Source: Betaproteobacteria bacterium
GTDB taxonomy: Bacteria; Pseudomonadota; Gammaproteobacteria; Burkholderiales; SG8-41
Assembly: GCA_023266245.1 (NCBI GenBank)
Contig: JAHFRO010000019.1
Span: 29,572 to 50,172, forward strand
Length of the DNA stretch: 20,601 bases
Reading direction: 5' to 3'
Positions 7,481 to 14,439 of this stretch are shown piece by piece. The stretch's first letter is position 1; every line of letters begins with the position of its first letter. The notes beneath the pieces were generated by a model. It was not told the origin of the DNA and ran no database searches. It worked only from the letters and a program-made list of their open reading frames with translations. The translations under genes and the position numbers were made by a program.

Positions 7481-7515
7481 CCTCATCCCTCATCCTTCAT
7501 CCCTCATCCCTCAAA
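7481..7515. repeat. Tandem heptanucleotide repeat CCTCATC, about 4.7 copies
   Basis: The units are CCTCATC (7481-7487), CCTCATC (7488-7494), CTTCATC (7495-7501), CCTCATC (7502-7508) and a partial CCTCAAA (7509-7515). The last unit overlaps the glnB stop codon. The sequence GGATGAGGG at 7430-7438, at the end of smr, is the exact complement of CCCTCATCC at 7487-7495 and again at 7501-7509. Transcripts from either side can therefore fold into hairpins. It lies between two convergent genes and may act as a bidirectional terminator, but no U tract is present. Confidence 0.85.
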
Positions 7516-7849
7516 TCGCCGCTTCGTCGGTTTCTCCGGTGCGGATGCGGATCACCTGATTGACACTGGCGACGAAGATCTTGCCGTCACCGATCTTGCC
7601 GGTGCGCGCCGCCTTGACGATGGCGTCGATCGCGCTCTCGAGCAGCTTGTCCGGGACCACGACTTCGACCTTGACCTTCGGCAGGAAGTCCACGACGTAC
7701 TCCGCTCCACGATAGAGCTCGGTGTGGCCCTTCTGCCTGCCAAAGCCCTTCACTTCGGTGACGGTGAGGCCGCTCACGCCGATCTCGGACAGCGCCTCAC
7801 GCACCTCGTCGAGCTTGAATGGTTTGAAGATCGCCTCGATTTTTTTCAT
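7511..7849 (-). CDS. glnB: PII nitrogen-regulatory signal protein
   Basis: A 112-residue PII trimer subunit of exact family length. It senses 2-oxoglutarate and ATP/ADP and, through uridylylation, glutamine. The T-loop (about 37-55) contains GRQKGHTELYRGAEYVVDF with the uridylylation tyrosine at Y51. The B-loop is TGKIGDGKIFV (about 83-93), and the C-terminus is IRIRTGETDEAAI. The sequence is GlnB/GlnK-like; the linkage to nadE and absence of amtB favour GlnB. GGAGGGG lies about 5 bases before the ATG at 7849. It is 45 bp downstream of nadE on the same strand and probably co-transcribed. This order is frequent in Betaproteobacteria and fits reports that PII proteins regulate glutamine-dependent NAD synthetase in Azospirillum. 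Confidence 0.96.
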   Translation of the reverse strand: MKKIEAIFKPFKLDEVREALSEIGVSGLTVTEVKGFGRQKGHTELYRGAEYVVDFLPKVKVEVVVPDKLLESAIDAIVKAARTGKIGDGKIFVASVNQVIRIRTGETDEAAI

Positions 7850-7894
7850 GGGGCCCCTCCGCTATCCGGTTCGGTGTTAAGGATATCACAGGGG

Positions 7895-9586
7895 CTACTC
7901 GAACCGGTGGCGGAACTTGTTGGTGATCGGGAAGCGCCAATCCTTGCCGAAACCACGCGGGGTGATACGGATGCCGACCGGCGCCTGGCGCCGCTTGTAC
8001 TCGCTGGCGCGCACCAGCCGCACCACGCGCTCCACATCCGCGGGCGCAAAGCCCTGCGCGATGATCTCCCCGGGATTGAGGTCGTTTTCGACATAAGCCT
8101 CCATGATGGCATCGAGCACCGGGTACGGGGGCAGGCTGTCCTGGTCGGTCTGGTTCGGGCGCAGCTCGGCGGAGGGTGCGCGTTCGATCACGCGCGGCGG
8201 TATCACGGGTGTGAGGCTATTGCGATAGCGCGCCAGCCGATAGACCATCATCTTGTTGATGTCCTTCAACACGGCGAAACCGCCCGCCATGTCGCCGTAG
8301 AGCGTGGCGTAGCCGGTCCCCATTTCACTCTTGTTGCCGGTGGTGAGCACCAGCGCACCGGTCTTGTTGGAAAGCGCCATCAACAGCGTGCCGCGGATGC
8401 GCGACTGCAGGTTTTCTTCCGTGGTGTCGGTGGCGAGCCCCTTGAACTCCCCGGCCAGCGCCCTGAGGAAGGCATCGAAGATCGGCTTGATGGAGATCGA
8501 CAGGTAACGCACCTTGAGCGCCTCGGCCTCGGCGCGGGCGTCCTCTACGCTCATGTCCGCGGTGTACTGCGAGGGCATCATGACCGCGCGCACGCGCTCG
8601 GCGCCCAGTGCGTCCACCGCCACCGCCAGGGTCAGGGCCGAATCGATGCCGCCCGAGATGCCGATCAGCGCACCGGGAAATCCGTTTTTGTCGATGTAAT
8701 CGCGCACGCCGGTGAGCAGCGCGCCGTATACCTCGGCCTCGAGGGAGAGCGGGGCGGCGATCCCGCCCGGTTGCGGATCGCCATCAGTGAGGCTGACCAG
8801 TCCCAGCGCCTCTTCGAACAGCGGCAGCTGGTGCGTGAGCGCGCCTTCGCGATTCAGCACGAACGAGCCGCCATCAAACACCAGCTCGTCCTGGCCGCCG
8901 ACCAGATTGACGTAGACCAGCGCCATGCCGGTTTCCGCCACACGCTCGCGCATCACGTCATAGCGCACGCCCTGCTTGCTCACGTGATAGGGTGAGGCGT
9001 TCAGAACCAGCAACACGTTGGCGCCGGCCTCGCGCGCCGCGCGCGGAGCTTCGGCATTCCACGAATCGGCGCAGATGTTGATGCCGACGCGCGCATCGCG
9101 GCGGGCGCTGCGCCGCCGCGCGGTGGCTGGGCCCTGCGCTCCCCAGCTGTCTTCGCAGATATTGACGCCGAAACTGACGCCGTTGACGCCGAACACGCAC
9201 CACCCGCCACCGGGCTCGAAATAGCGCTCTTCATCAAACACGGTGTAATTCGGCAGCCGCTGCTTGTCGTAGACACCGATCACCCTGCCGTTCTGGATGA
9301 CGGAAGCGGAGTTGTAGCGCTTGCCGCCGGCCAGGCGCGGATGCCCCACCACCAGCGTGACGTCTCTTACGCGCGCCGCGAGATCGCCGAGCGCACGTTC
9401 GCAGGCCTCGAGAAAATCCTCGCGCAGCAGCAGGTCTTCCGGCGGGTAGCCGCACAGCGCGAGTTCCGGTGTCACCATCAGGTCGGCGCCCGCGCGGCGC
9501 GCGCGCTCGGCAAAATCGGCGATGCGTGCAACATTGCCCGCCAGGTCACCGACCGTGGCGTTAAGCTGCGCAATCGCTATTTTCAT
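7895..9586 (-). CDS. nadE: Glutamine-dependent NAD synthetase with duplicated nitrilase nucleophile motif
   Basis: NadE makes NAD from deamido-NAD, ATP and glutamine. The N-terminal nitrilase-type amidase domain (about 1-265) releases ammonia: the expected catalytic Glu is E41 in TPELALCGYP and Lys is K108 in DKQRLPNY. The C-terminal synthetase domain (about 285-563) has the PP-loop GISGGIDSA (309-317), TTGNKSE (415-421) and RFPITNKFRH near the end. The oddity is in the amidase. The motif around the nucleophile occurs twice, NICEDSW (142-148, C144) and NICADSW (170-176, C172), with period 28 residues (84 bases) and a basic stretch ARRRSARRDARV between. Relatives have one copy followed by a short PxRAxREAGA segment, so 563 residues is about 25 longer than expected. 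Start: ATG at 9584-9586, without a Shine-Dalgarno. It is upstream of glnB and divergent from the FemAB-like gene. Confidence 0.95.
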   Translation of the reverse strand: MKIAIAQLNATVGDLAGNVARIADFAERARRAGADLMVTPELALCGYPPEDLLLREDFLEACERALGDLAARVRDVTLVVGHPRLAGGKRYNSASVIQNGRVIGVYDKQRLPNYTVFDEERYFEPGGGWCVFGVNGVSFGVNICEDSWGAQGPATARRRSARRDARVGINICADSWNAEAPRAAREAGANVLLVLNASPYHVSKQGVRYDVMRERVAETGMALVYVNLVGGQDELVFDGGSFVLNREGALTHQLPLFEEALGLVSLTDGDPQPGGIAAPLSLEAEVYGALLTGVRDYIDKNGFPGALIGISGGIDSALTLAVAVDALGAERVRAVMMPSQYTADMSVEDARAEAEALKVRYLSISIKPIFDAFLRALAGEFKGLATDTTEENLQSRIRGTLLMALSNKTGALVLTTGNKSEMGTGYATLYGDMAGGFAVLKDINKMMVYRLARYRNSLTPVIPPRVIERAPSAELRPNQTDQDSLPPYPVLDAIMEAYVENDLNPGEIIAQGFAPADVERVVRLVRASEYKRRQAPVGIRITPRGFGKDWRFPITNKFRHRFE

Positions 9587-9592
9587 ATTGCT

Positions 9593-9598
9593 AATATA
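9593..9598 (-). promoter_or_regulatory. Possible -10 of nadE, implying a leaderless mRNA
   Basis: TATATT on the minus strand ends seven bases before the nadE ATG. If used, transcription would begin at or beside the start codon. No Shine-Dalgarno is present and no good -35 was seen, so this is tentative. Confidence 0.3.
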
Positions 9599-9666
9599 TC
9601 ATCCGAGCCGCGCACACGCTCACGCAGTCTTCGACCAGGCAACTGATTAAGAGGCTCTAAGGAAAC

Positions 9667-9680
9667 CGGGCAGCTGCCCG
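9667..9680. promoter_or_regulatory. 14-bp perfect palindrome upstream of the FemAB-like gene
   Basis: CGGGCAGCTGCCCG is fully self-complementary and ends 16 bases before the GTG start at 9697, within the 110-bp divergent region shared with nadE. It could be an operator for a dimeric regulator. A loop-less palindrome is a poor RNA hairpin. No known binding motif is recognised. Confidence 0.35.
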
Positions 9681-9696
9681 AAGGCGTGGAACGAAG

Positions 9697-10836
9697 GTGA
9701 CGATCGAAGTCGTCGATAACCTGGGGAACGTCTCGTCCACGGAGTGGAACCGGCTCGCGGGCGACGACCCGTTCCTGAGCCACGAGTTTCTGTCGGCGCT
9801 GCATGAGACCGGCTGCGCCAGCAGCGCGACCGGTTGGACACCGCAGTTTCTGCTGCTCAGGTCACGCGGCACGCTGACCGGCGCGATGCCGCTTTATCTC
9901 AAGAACCACTCCTACGGCGAGTACGTGTTCGACTGGGCGTGGGCTGATGCCTATTACCGTCACGGTATCGCCTACTATCCCAAGCTCCTCGCGGCGGTCC
10001 CGTTCACGCCGGTTACCGGCCCCCGTCTGCTCGCCGATTCTGAAACAGGCCGCGACCGTCTGATCGTCGCGGCACTCGAGCTGGCCCGCAGCCTGCGGGT
10101 GTCGTCGCTGCACTGCCTGTTCCCCACCCGTGAGCAGGCACAACGGATGTGCGCACACGGGATGATGCGGCGCTCAAGTGTGCAGTTTCACTGGTCAAAC
10201 CGGGGCTATGCGAACTTCGATGAGTTCCTCGGCAGCCTGAACCACACCAAGCGCAAGAAAATCAAACAGGAACGCCGCAAGGTGGCGGAAGCCGGCATCC
10301 GCTTCCAATGGCTGGAAGGCGATGAGATCGCGGAGCGCGACTGGTTATTTTTCAACCGCTGTTACCGCCGGACCTATCGCGAACATCGCACCACGCCCTA
10401 CCTCAACCTCGAGTTCTTCGGCCGCATCGGTCGCACCATGCCGCGGCACCTCGTGCTGGTGGTCGCGGAGCGCGGTGGCGTTCCCGTCGCGGCCTCGCTC
10501 AACGTGCGCAACGACAAGCGGCTCTACGGCCGTTACTGGGGCGCGCTGGAGCACCACCCCGCACTGCACTTCGAAACCTGCTATTACCAGGTGATCGAAT
10601 ACTGCATCGCGCGCGGCATCGCGATCTTCGAAGGCGGCGCCCAGGGGGAGCACAAGATCGCGCGGGGACTGATGCCGGTGGAAACCTGCTCGACGCATTG
10701 GCTCGCCCATCCGCAGTTTGCCGCGGCGGTCGAGCAGTTTCTTGCCCGGGAATCGCGCGGCACGGCGCATTACATCGACGAGCTCAGCGAGCGCAGCCCG
10801 TTCAAACACGACGGCGGCGCTCGAGCCGCGTCGTAA
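9697..10836 (+). CDS. FemAB-like / DUF482 peptidogalycan-type GNAT protein
   Basis: A 379-residue cytoplasmic protein of the COG3146 / FemAB_like (DUF482) family, predicted acyl- or aminoacyl-transferases with tandem GNAT folds. The substrate is not established; the family name refers to a suspected cell-wall role. Visible family features are the N-terminal WNRLAGDDPFLSHEFL (17-32), an Arg/Lys-rich helix LNHTKRKKIKQERRK (181-195), GRYWGALE (278-285) with LHFETCYYQ (290-298), and FEGGAQGEHKIARGLMPV (311-328), which is the family hallmark. GTG at 9697 is the only start that keeps the full N-terminus; GGAACGAAG precedes it as a close-set ribosome-binding site. It stands alone upstream of the SulP gene (122 bp gap with its own likely promoter) and is divergent from nadE. 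Confidence 0.88.
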   Translation: MTIEVVDNLGNVSSTEWNRLAGDDPFLSHEFLSALHETGCASSATGWTPQFLLLRSRGTLTGAMPLYLKNHSYGEYVFDWAWADAYYRHGIAYYPKLLAAVPFTPVTGPRLLADSETGRDRLIVAALELARSLRVSSLHCLFPTREQAQRMCAHGMMRRSSVQFHWSNRGYANFDEFLGSLNHTKRKKIKQERRKVAEAGIRFQWLEGDEIAERDWLFFNRCYRRTYREHRTTPYLNLEFFGRIGRTMPRHLVLVVAERGGVPVAASLNVRNDKRLYGRYWGALEHHPALHFETCYYQVIEYCIARGIAIFEGGAQGEHKIARGLMPVETCSTHWLAHPQFAAAVEQFLARESRGTAHYIDELSERSPFKHDGGARAAS

Positions 10837-10867
10837 GTCCATAATGTGGCGCGCGCTGTCGTGCATT

Positions 10868-10895
10868 TTGACCGTGCGGCGCACGCGCGTAGACT
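10868..10895 (+). promoter_or_regulatory. Probable sigma-70 promoter of the SulP gene
   Basis: TTGACC (10868-10873) and TAGACT (10890-10895) are separated by 16 bp, matching the -35 and -10 consensus at five and four of six positions. Transcription would start near 10902, about 57 bases before the SulP ATG. Confidence 0.45.
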
Positions 10896-10958
10896 TGGCA
10901 AAAAACCAACGCGCCGTACCGGGAAGGCCGTTTACCTGCGCGTAACAGGGAGCGCGCG

Positions 10959-13271
10959 ATGGCAACTACAAAACAACATTGGGGTTACGGGTTGCCGGAT
11001 CAGGCGCACGCGCCGCGACCGGAACCCGCGCCCGCCGCTCCGCCGGGTAGGGTTCCCTGGCTGCAAAACTTGCGCGGCGACCTGCTGGGCGGTTTCACCG
11101 CCGCCGTGCTGACCATCCCGGTCAGCATGGGCTACGGGCTGCTCGCGCTCTCCCCGCTCGGGGAAGACTATATCGCAACCGCGATCCTGGCCGGGCTCTA
11201 CGCGCCGGTGGCCGGCTGCATCGTAGCGGTGCTACTCGGGGCCAACACCACCATGATTTACTCGCCCCGCAGCATCATTACCTTCCTCATCGGCTCCATC
11301 GTGCTGCACAGCCTGGTGCGCTCCGGCGTGCCGGCGCTGCAGACCGCGAGTTCCGCCACCCTGCTCGTGCTCACCTTTTTGGTGCTGTTCATCGCGGGCG
11401 GGTTTCAGGCGCTGTTCGGCGCACTGCGCCTCGGCAGTCTGGTGAAGTACATTCCGGCGCCGGTGATCGCCGGCTTCCAGAACGCGGCGGCGGTGTTGAT
11501 TTTCTTCTCCCAGCTCAACGCCATCCTAGGCTTCAAGCCATCCGTCCCGCTGATCAACCTTCCCGCCAACCTCGCTTTGGTGCAACCACTCACGCTGCTG
11601 GTCGGTCTGATCACCTGCGCGCTGATCCTGAAAGGCGCACGCATCACCAAGACCGTGCCGCCCACCGTGCTGGGCCTGATCGGCGGCGTCGTCACTTACT
11701 ACCTGCTCGTGCTGTTCGGCATGCGCGAATATCTTGGGCCGCTGGTCGGCGATATTCCGTTTGCCTGGCCAACGCCGCATTTCCTGGCGGAATTCAAGGG
11801 CATCATCACCGACCCGCAGCTGCTCCAGATCCTGCCGGCGTTGCTCGCCGGCGCGGCGAGTCTTGCCATCGTGGCATCGCTCGACGGGCTGCTGTGCGCG
11901 CGCCTGGTCGAGACCGATTCCGGCAACCGCGTGCGCAGCAACCGCGAGCTGGTCCGGCTCGGCGTCGGCAACATGGTTGCGGCGGGCTTCGGCGGCATCG
12001 CCAACGGCATCAATCTCGGCTCGAGCTTCGCCAATCACCGCAGCGGGGCGCGCACGCCGCTGTCGCTGCTGGTGCATGCCGCGGTCATTCTGCTCACCAT
12101 CGTCGCGTTCTCCCCGCTCATCAGCTATCTGCCTAGGGTGGTGATCGCCGCGATGCTGGTGGTGGTGGCGATTCAGCTGGTGGACCGCTGGACGCTGCAG
12201 ATCCTGAAGAAGCTGTTCGCGCGCGACTTCACCAGCGCGCAGAGCATGCTGCTCGATCTTATGATCATCCTGATCGTCGCGGTGGTTGCGATCGCGATGA
12301 ACATCGTGTTCGCGGTGGCGATCGGCATCGCAGTCACCGTCCTGTTCTTCCTGTTCCGCATGAGCAAGTCGGTGATCCGCCGCGCCTACCGCTGCGACGC
12401 GGTGCACTCCCGCAAGACGCGCGATCTGAAGCTCATGAACATTCTGACCCGACACGGCGCCAGGATCCTCGTGCTCGAGCTCGAGGGGCCGATCTTCTTC
12501 GGCACCGCCGAGAACCTCGCGCTCTACCTCGAGTCGGCATGGCGCGAGAACGTCTCGTACGTGATCATGGACCTGAAACGCGTCAACGAGATCGACAGCA
12601 CCGGCGCCAAGATCCTGCTGCAGACCCACGACCGGCTCACCAAGGAAGGCAAGTATCTGCTGCTGAGCTCGTTTCCCGAGCACACCCAGATCGCCGACTT
12701 TCTCAAGGATATGGGGGTCACCGCCGCGCTGACCCGCAACCGCCTGTTCCCCGACATAGACCGCGCCATCGAGTGGGCGGAAGACCATCTGATTCTGTCG
12801 CAACTCGGCGATGTGGAATCGGGGGCCGAGTTCCCGTTCAGCCAGCTCGACGTGCTCGCCAACATGAACGAGGCGGAGCTCGCCGTGGTGAAGCAGGCGC
12901 TGTCGCGGCGCACCTACCGCAAGGGCGACATCGTGTTCCGCGAGGGTGACAACAGCGACGAACTCTATGTCATCGCCAAGGGCAATGCGAGCGTGCGGTT
13001 GCGGCTTTCTGGGACTGCCCGCGAGACGCGTCTCATCACGTTCTCGCCCGGCACGGTATTTGGCGAGGTCGCGCTGCTCGACCAGGAAGTGCGCTCGGCC
13101 ACGTTGGAGGCGGACGAGGAACTGGTGTGCTACGTGCTCACCCGCCGCAATTTCGAAAAACTCATCAGCGAGCACCCGCCGATCGCGATCAAGCTGCTTA
13201 CCAATCTCGGGCGCGAGCTGTCCGGCCGGCTGCGCCGCGCCAACCGCACCATCTACCAGCTCGCCAGCTGA
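10959..13271 (+). CDS. SulP anion transporter with STAS and cyclic-nucleotide-binding domains
   Basis: A 770-residue inner-membrane protein with three modules. Residues about 38-470 form the SulP/SLC26 transporter with roughly 11-14 hydrophobic segments, including DLLGGFTAAVLTIPVSMGYG (41-60) and NHRSGARTP (359-367). Residues about 490-605 are a STAS domain with the conserved DSTGAK (546-551). Residues about 628-755 are a cNMP-binding domain with the phosphate-binding pattern FGEVALLD (701-708) and RSATLEAD (712-719). SulP proteins carry sulfate, bicarbonate, dicarboxylates or other anions; the substrate cannot be told here. The added cNMP domain suggests gating or regulation by a cyclic nucleotide, which is inference. 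The start is supported by AGGGAG seven bases upstream. It converges with the VWA gene, with 25 bp between stops. Confidence 0.93.
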   Translation: MATTKQHWGYGLPDQAHAPRPEPAPAAPPGRVPWLQNLRGDLLGGFTAAVLTIPVSMGYGLLALSPLGEDYIATAILAGLYAPVAGCIVAVLLGANTTMIYSPRSIITFLIGSIVLHSLVRSGVPALQTASSATLLVLTFLVLFIAGGFQALFGALRLGSLVKYIPAPVIAGFQNAAAVLIFFSQLNAILGFKPSVPLINLPANLALVQPLTLLVGLITCALILKGARITKTVPPTVLGLIGGVVTYYLLVLFGMREYLGPLVGDIPFAWPTPHFLAEFKGIITDPQLLQILPALLAGAASLAIVASLDGLLCARLVETDSGNRVRSNRELVRLGVGNMVAAGFGGIANGINLGSSFANHRSGARTPLSLLVHAAVILLTIVAFSPLISYLPRVVIAAMLVVVAIQLVDRWTLQILKKLFARDFTSAQSMLLDLMIILIVAVVAIAMNIVFAVAIGIAVTVLFFLFRMSKSVIRRAYRCDAVHSRKTRDLKLMNILTRHGARILVLELEGPIFFGTAENLALYLESAWRENVSYVIMDLKRVNEIDSTGAKILLQTHDRLTKEGKYLLLSSFPEHTQIADFLKDMGVTAALTRNRLFPDIDRAIEWAEDHLILSQLGDVESGAEFPFSQLDVLANMNEAELAVVKQALSRRTYRKGDIVFREGDNSDELYVIAKGNASVRLRLSGTARETRLITFSPGTVFGEVALLDQEVRSATLEADEELVCYVLTRRNFEKLISEHPPIAIKLLTNLGRELSGRLRRANRTIYQLAS

Positions 13272-13296
13272 TAGGACGCACCGTTCACCGCTTTTT

Positions 13297-14439
13297 TCAG
13301 TTGAGCTGGATGCGCTCGCCCCAAGGGGTTTTTCCCCTGCCCTTCACCAGCCAGATCACCGGATACCCGGGCGCGTGGCGCGGGAACTCGCCATCGGCGT
13401 CGGTGAAATAGAGCAGCAGGTCGGGACGCAGACGTTGGTCTGCGATCCATTCGAACACCGGCGTGAAGCTCGTGCCGCCGCCGCCGCCGATCTGGCGAGG
13501 GAGCGCGATCGGCTCCCACGGCTGAAACACCCAGGGCCCCTTCGGATCCAGATGCTCGTCGCACGCGTGCAGCGTGACGCGCGCCCGGATCTGTCCCTTG
13601 AGCGCATCGACTTCGGTGGTGAACTGGGCGAGCTCCTCATTGCCGATCGAGCCGCTGGTGTCGAGCGCGACGTAGAGGTCGACCTCCCCGCTCGCCAGCC
13701 GCGGCAGCAGCGCGTCCCCTTCGCGGCGCGACGGCCGCTGGAAGCTGTAGTCGTCGCGCGCCACGCTCATCAGGTAACGCGCAAGCAGGAAGCGCCACGG
13801 CAGCTGCGGCTGGATCAAATCGTCGATCAGCCGCAGCCACGACTCGCCGAGCCTACCCGCCTGCCGCGCCTGTTGCGCGGCCGATGCCATGCGGCTCTGC
13901 CACTGCCGGGCGAGTTCTTCACGCTCCATCGGACCGGGCTGCGGCGGCGCCGGCGCGTCGCCCGCGATGCTCTCGTTCTGCGCACGCTCGCCGAACAGGT
14001 GCCGGTCGAGCGTCTGTTCCATCGTGTCCGGCGGTATCAGGGGATAGATCTCCTCCGCGGACAGGCCGCGAAACTGAGGATTCAGCAACGCTCCGGGCGG
14101 CGGCTTGAGTCCCTCGTCGGCGAGAAGCCAGTTGGCGGCGTGGTCGCAGGCGACGTCCCAGCGCCGGCGCGTGCGGTGGCTGCGGCGTGCGAAGTGCCCG
14201 AGCGCGCAGTGCATCGCCTCGTGCGCGAGCGCGAATTGGGCCTGCGCGAGAGTGAGGCCCGCGATGTAGTCGGGATTGAAGTAGAACGCGCGCGCGTCGG
14301 TCGCGGTGGTCTCGCACCACGCCGGATCGGCCGCCACCAGCGGCAGATGCATGACCAGCGCACCGATGAAGGGCTGCTCGAGTATCAGCCGCGTGCGCGC
14401 CGCGCCGAGCTTGGTCTTGATTTCCCGGATGTCGCTCAC
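13297..14439 (-). CDS. Predicted HExxH metallopeptidase with C-terminal VWA-like domain
   Basis: The 380-residue protein matches the COG3864 layout: an N-terminal putative metallopeptidase domain (DUF2201-type, about 1-170) and a C-terminal VWA-like domain (about 250-378). The peptidase part has the zinc motif HEAMH (73-77), H82 and RRRWDVACDHAANWLL (91-106). The VWA part has a MIDAS pattern DTSGS (260-264), GGGTSFTP (320-327) and FTDADG (345-350). A Pro-rich linker with charged residues (150-190) joins them. No signal peptide is seen, so it is probably cytoplasmic. Start: GTG at 14437-14439, which overlaps the stop of the upstream AAA+ gene as GTGA, so translation is coupled. Proteolytic activity has not been inferred beyond the motif. 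It is the expected partner of the MoxR-type ATPase. Confidence 0.9.
   Translation of the reverse strand: MSDIREIKTKLGAARTRLILEQPFIGALVMHLPLVAADPAWCETTATDARAFYFNPDYIAGLTLAQAQFALAHEAMHCALGHFARRSHRTRRRWDVACDHAANWLLADEGLKPPPGALLNPQFRGLSAEEIYPLIPPDTMEQTLDRHLFGERAQNESIAGDAPAPPQPGPMEREELARQWQSRMASAAQQARQAGRLGESWLRLIDDLIQPQLPWRFLLARYLMSVARDDYSFQRPSRREGDALLPRLASGEVDLYVALDTSGSIGNEELAQFTTEVDALKGQIRARVTLHACDEHLDPKGPWVFQPWEPIALPRQIGGGGGTSFTPVFEWIADQRLRPDLLLYFTDADGEFPRHAPGYPVIWLVKGRGKTPWGERIQLN

Noticed and set aside
7481..7515. CRISPR-like repeat
   Set aside because: Units are 7 bases with no spacers; it is a simple tandem repeat, not a CRISPR array.
7861..7910. Inverted repeat CCGGTTCG / CGAACCGG around the nadE stop as a terminator
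   Set aside because: The 8-bp arms are real (7866-7873 and 7900-7907) but the 26-base loop and lack of a T tract make termination between nadE and glnB unlikely.
7724..8995. 423-codon plus-strand open frame opposite nadE and glnB
   Set aside because: Antisense to nadE; His/Arg/Gln-rich with no domain.
11526..13175. 549-codon minus-strand open frame opposite the SulP gene
   Set aside because: It is antisense to a clear transporter; the translation is His/Arg/Asp-rich without domains, an effect of GC-rich codon use.
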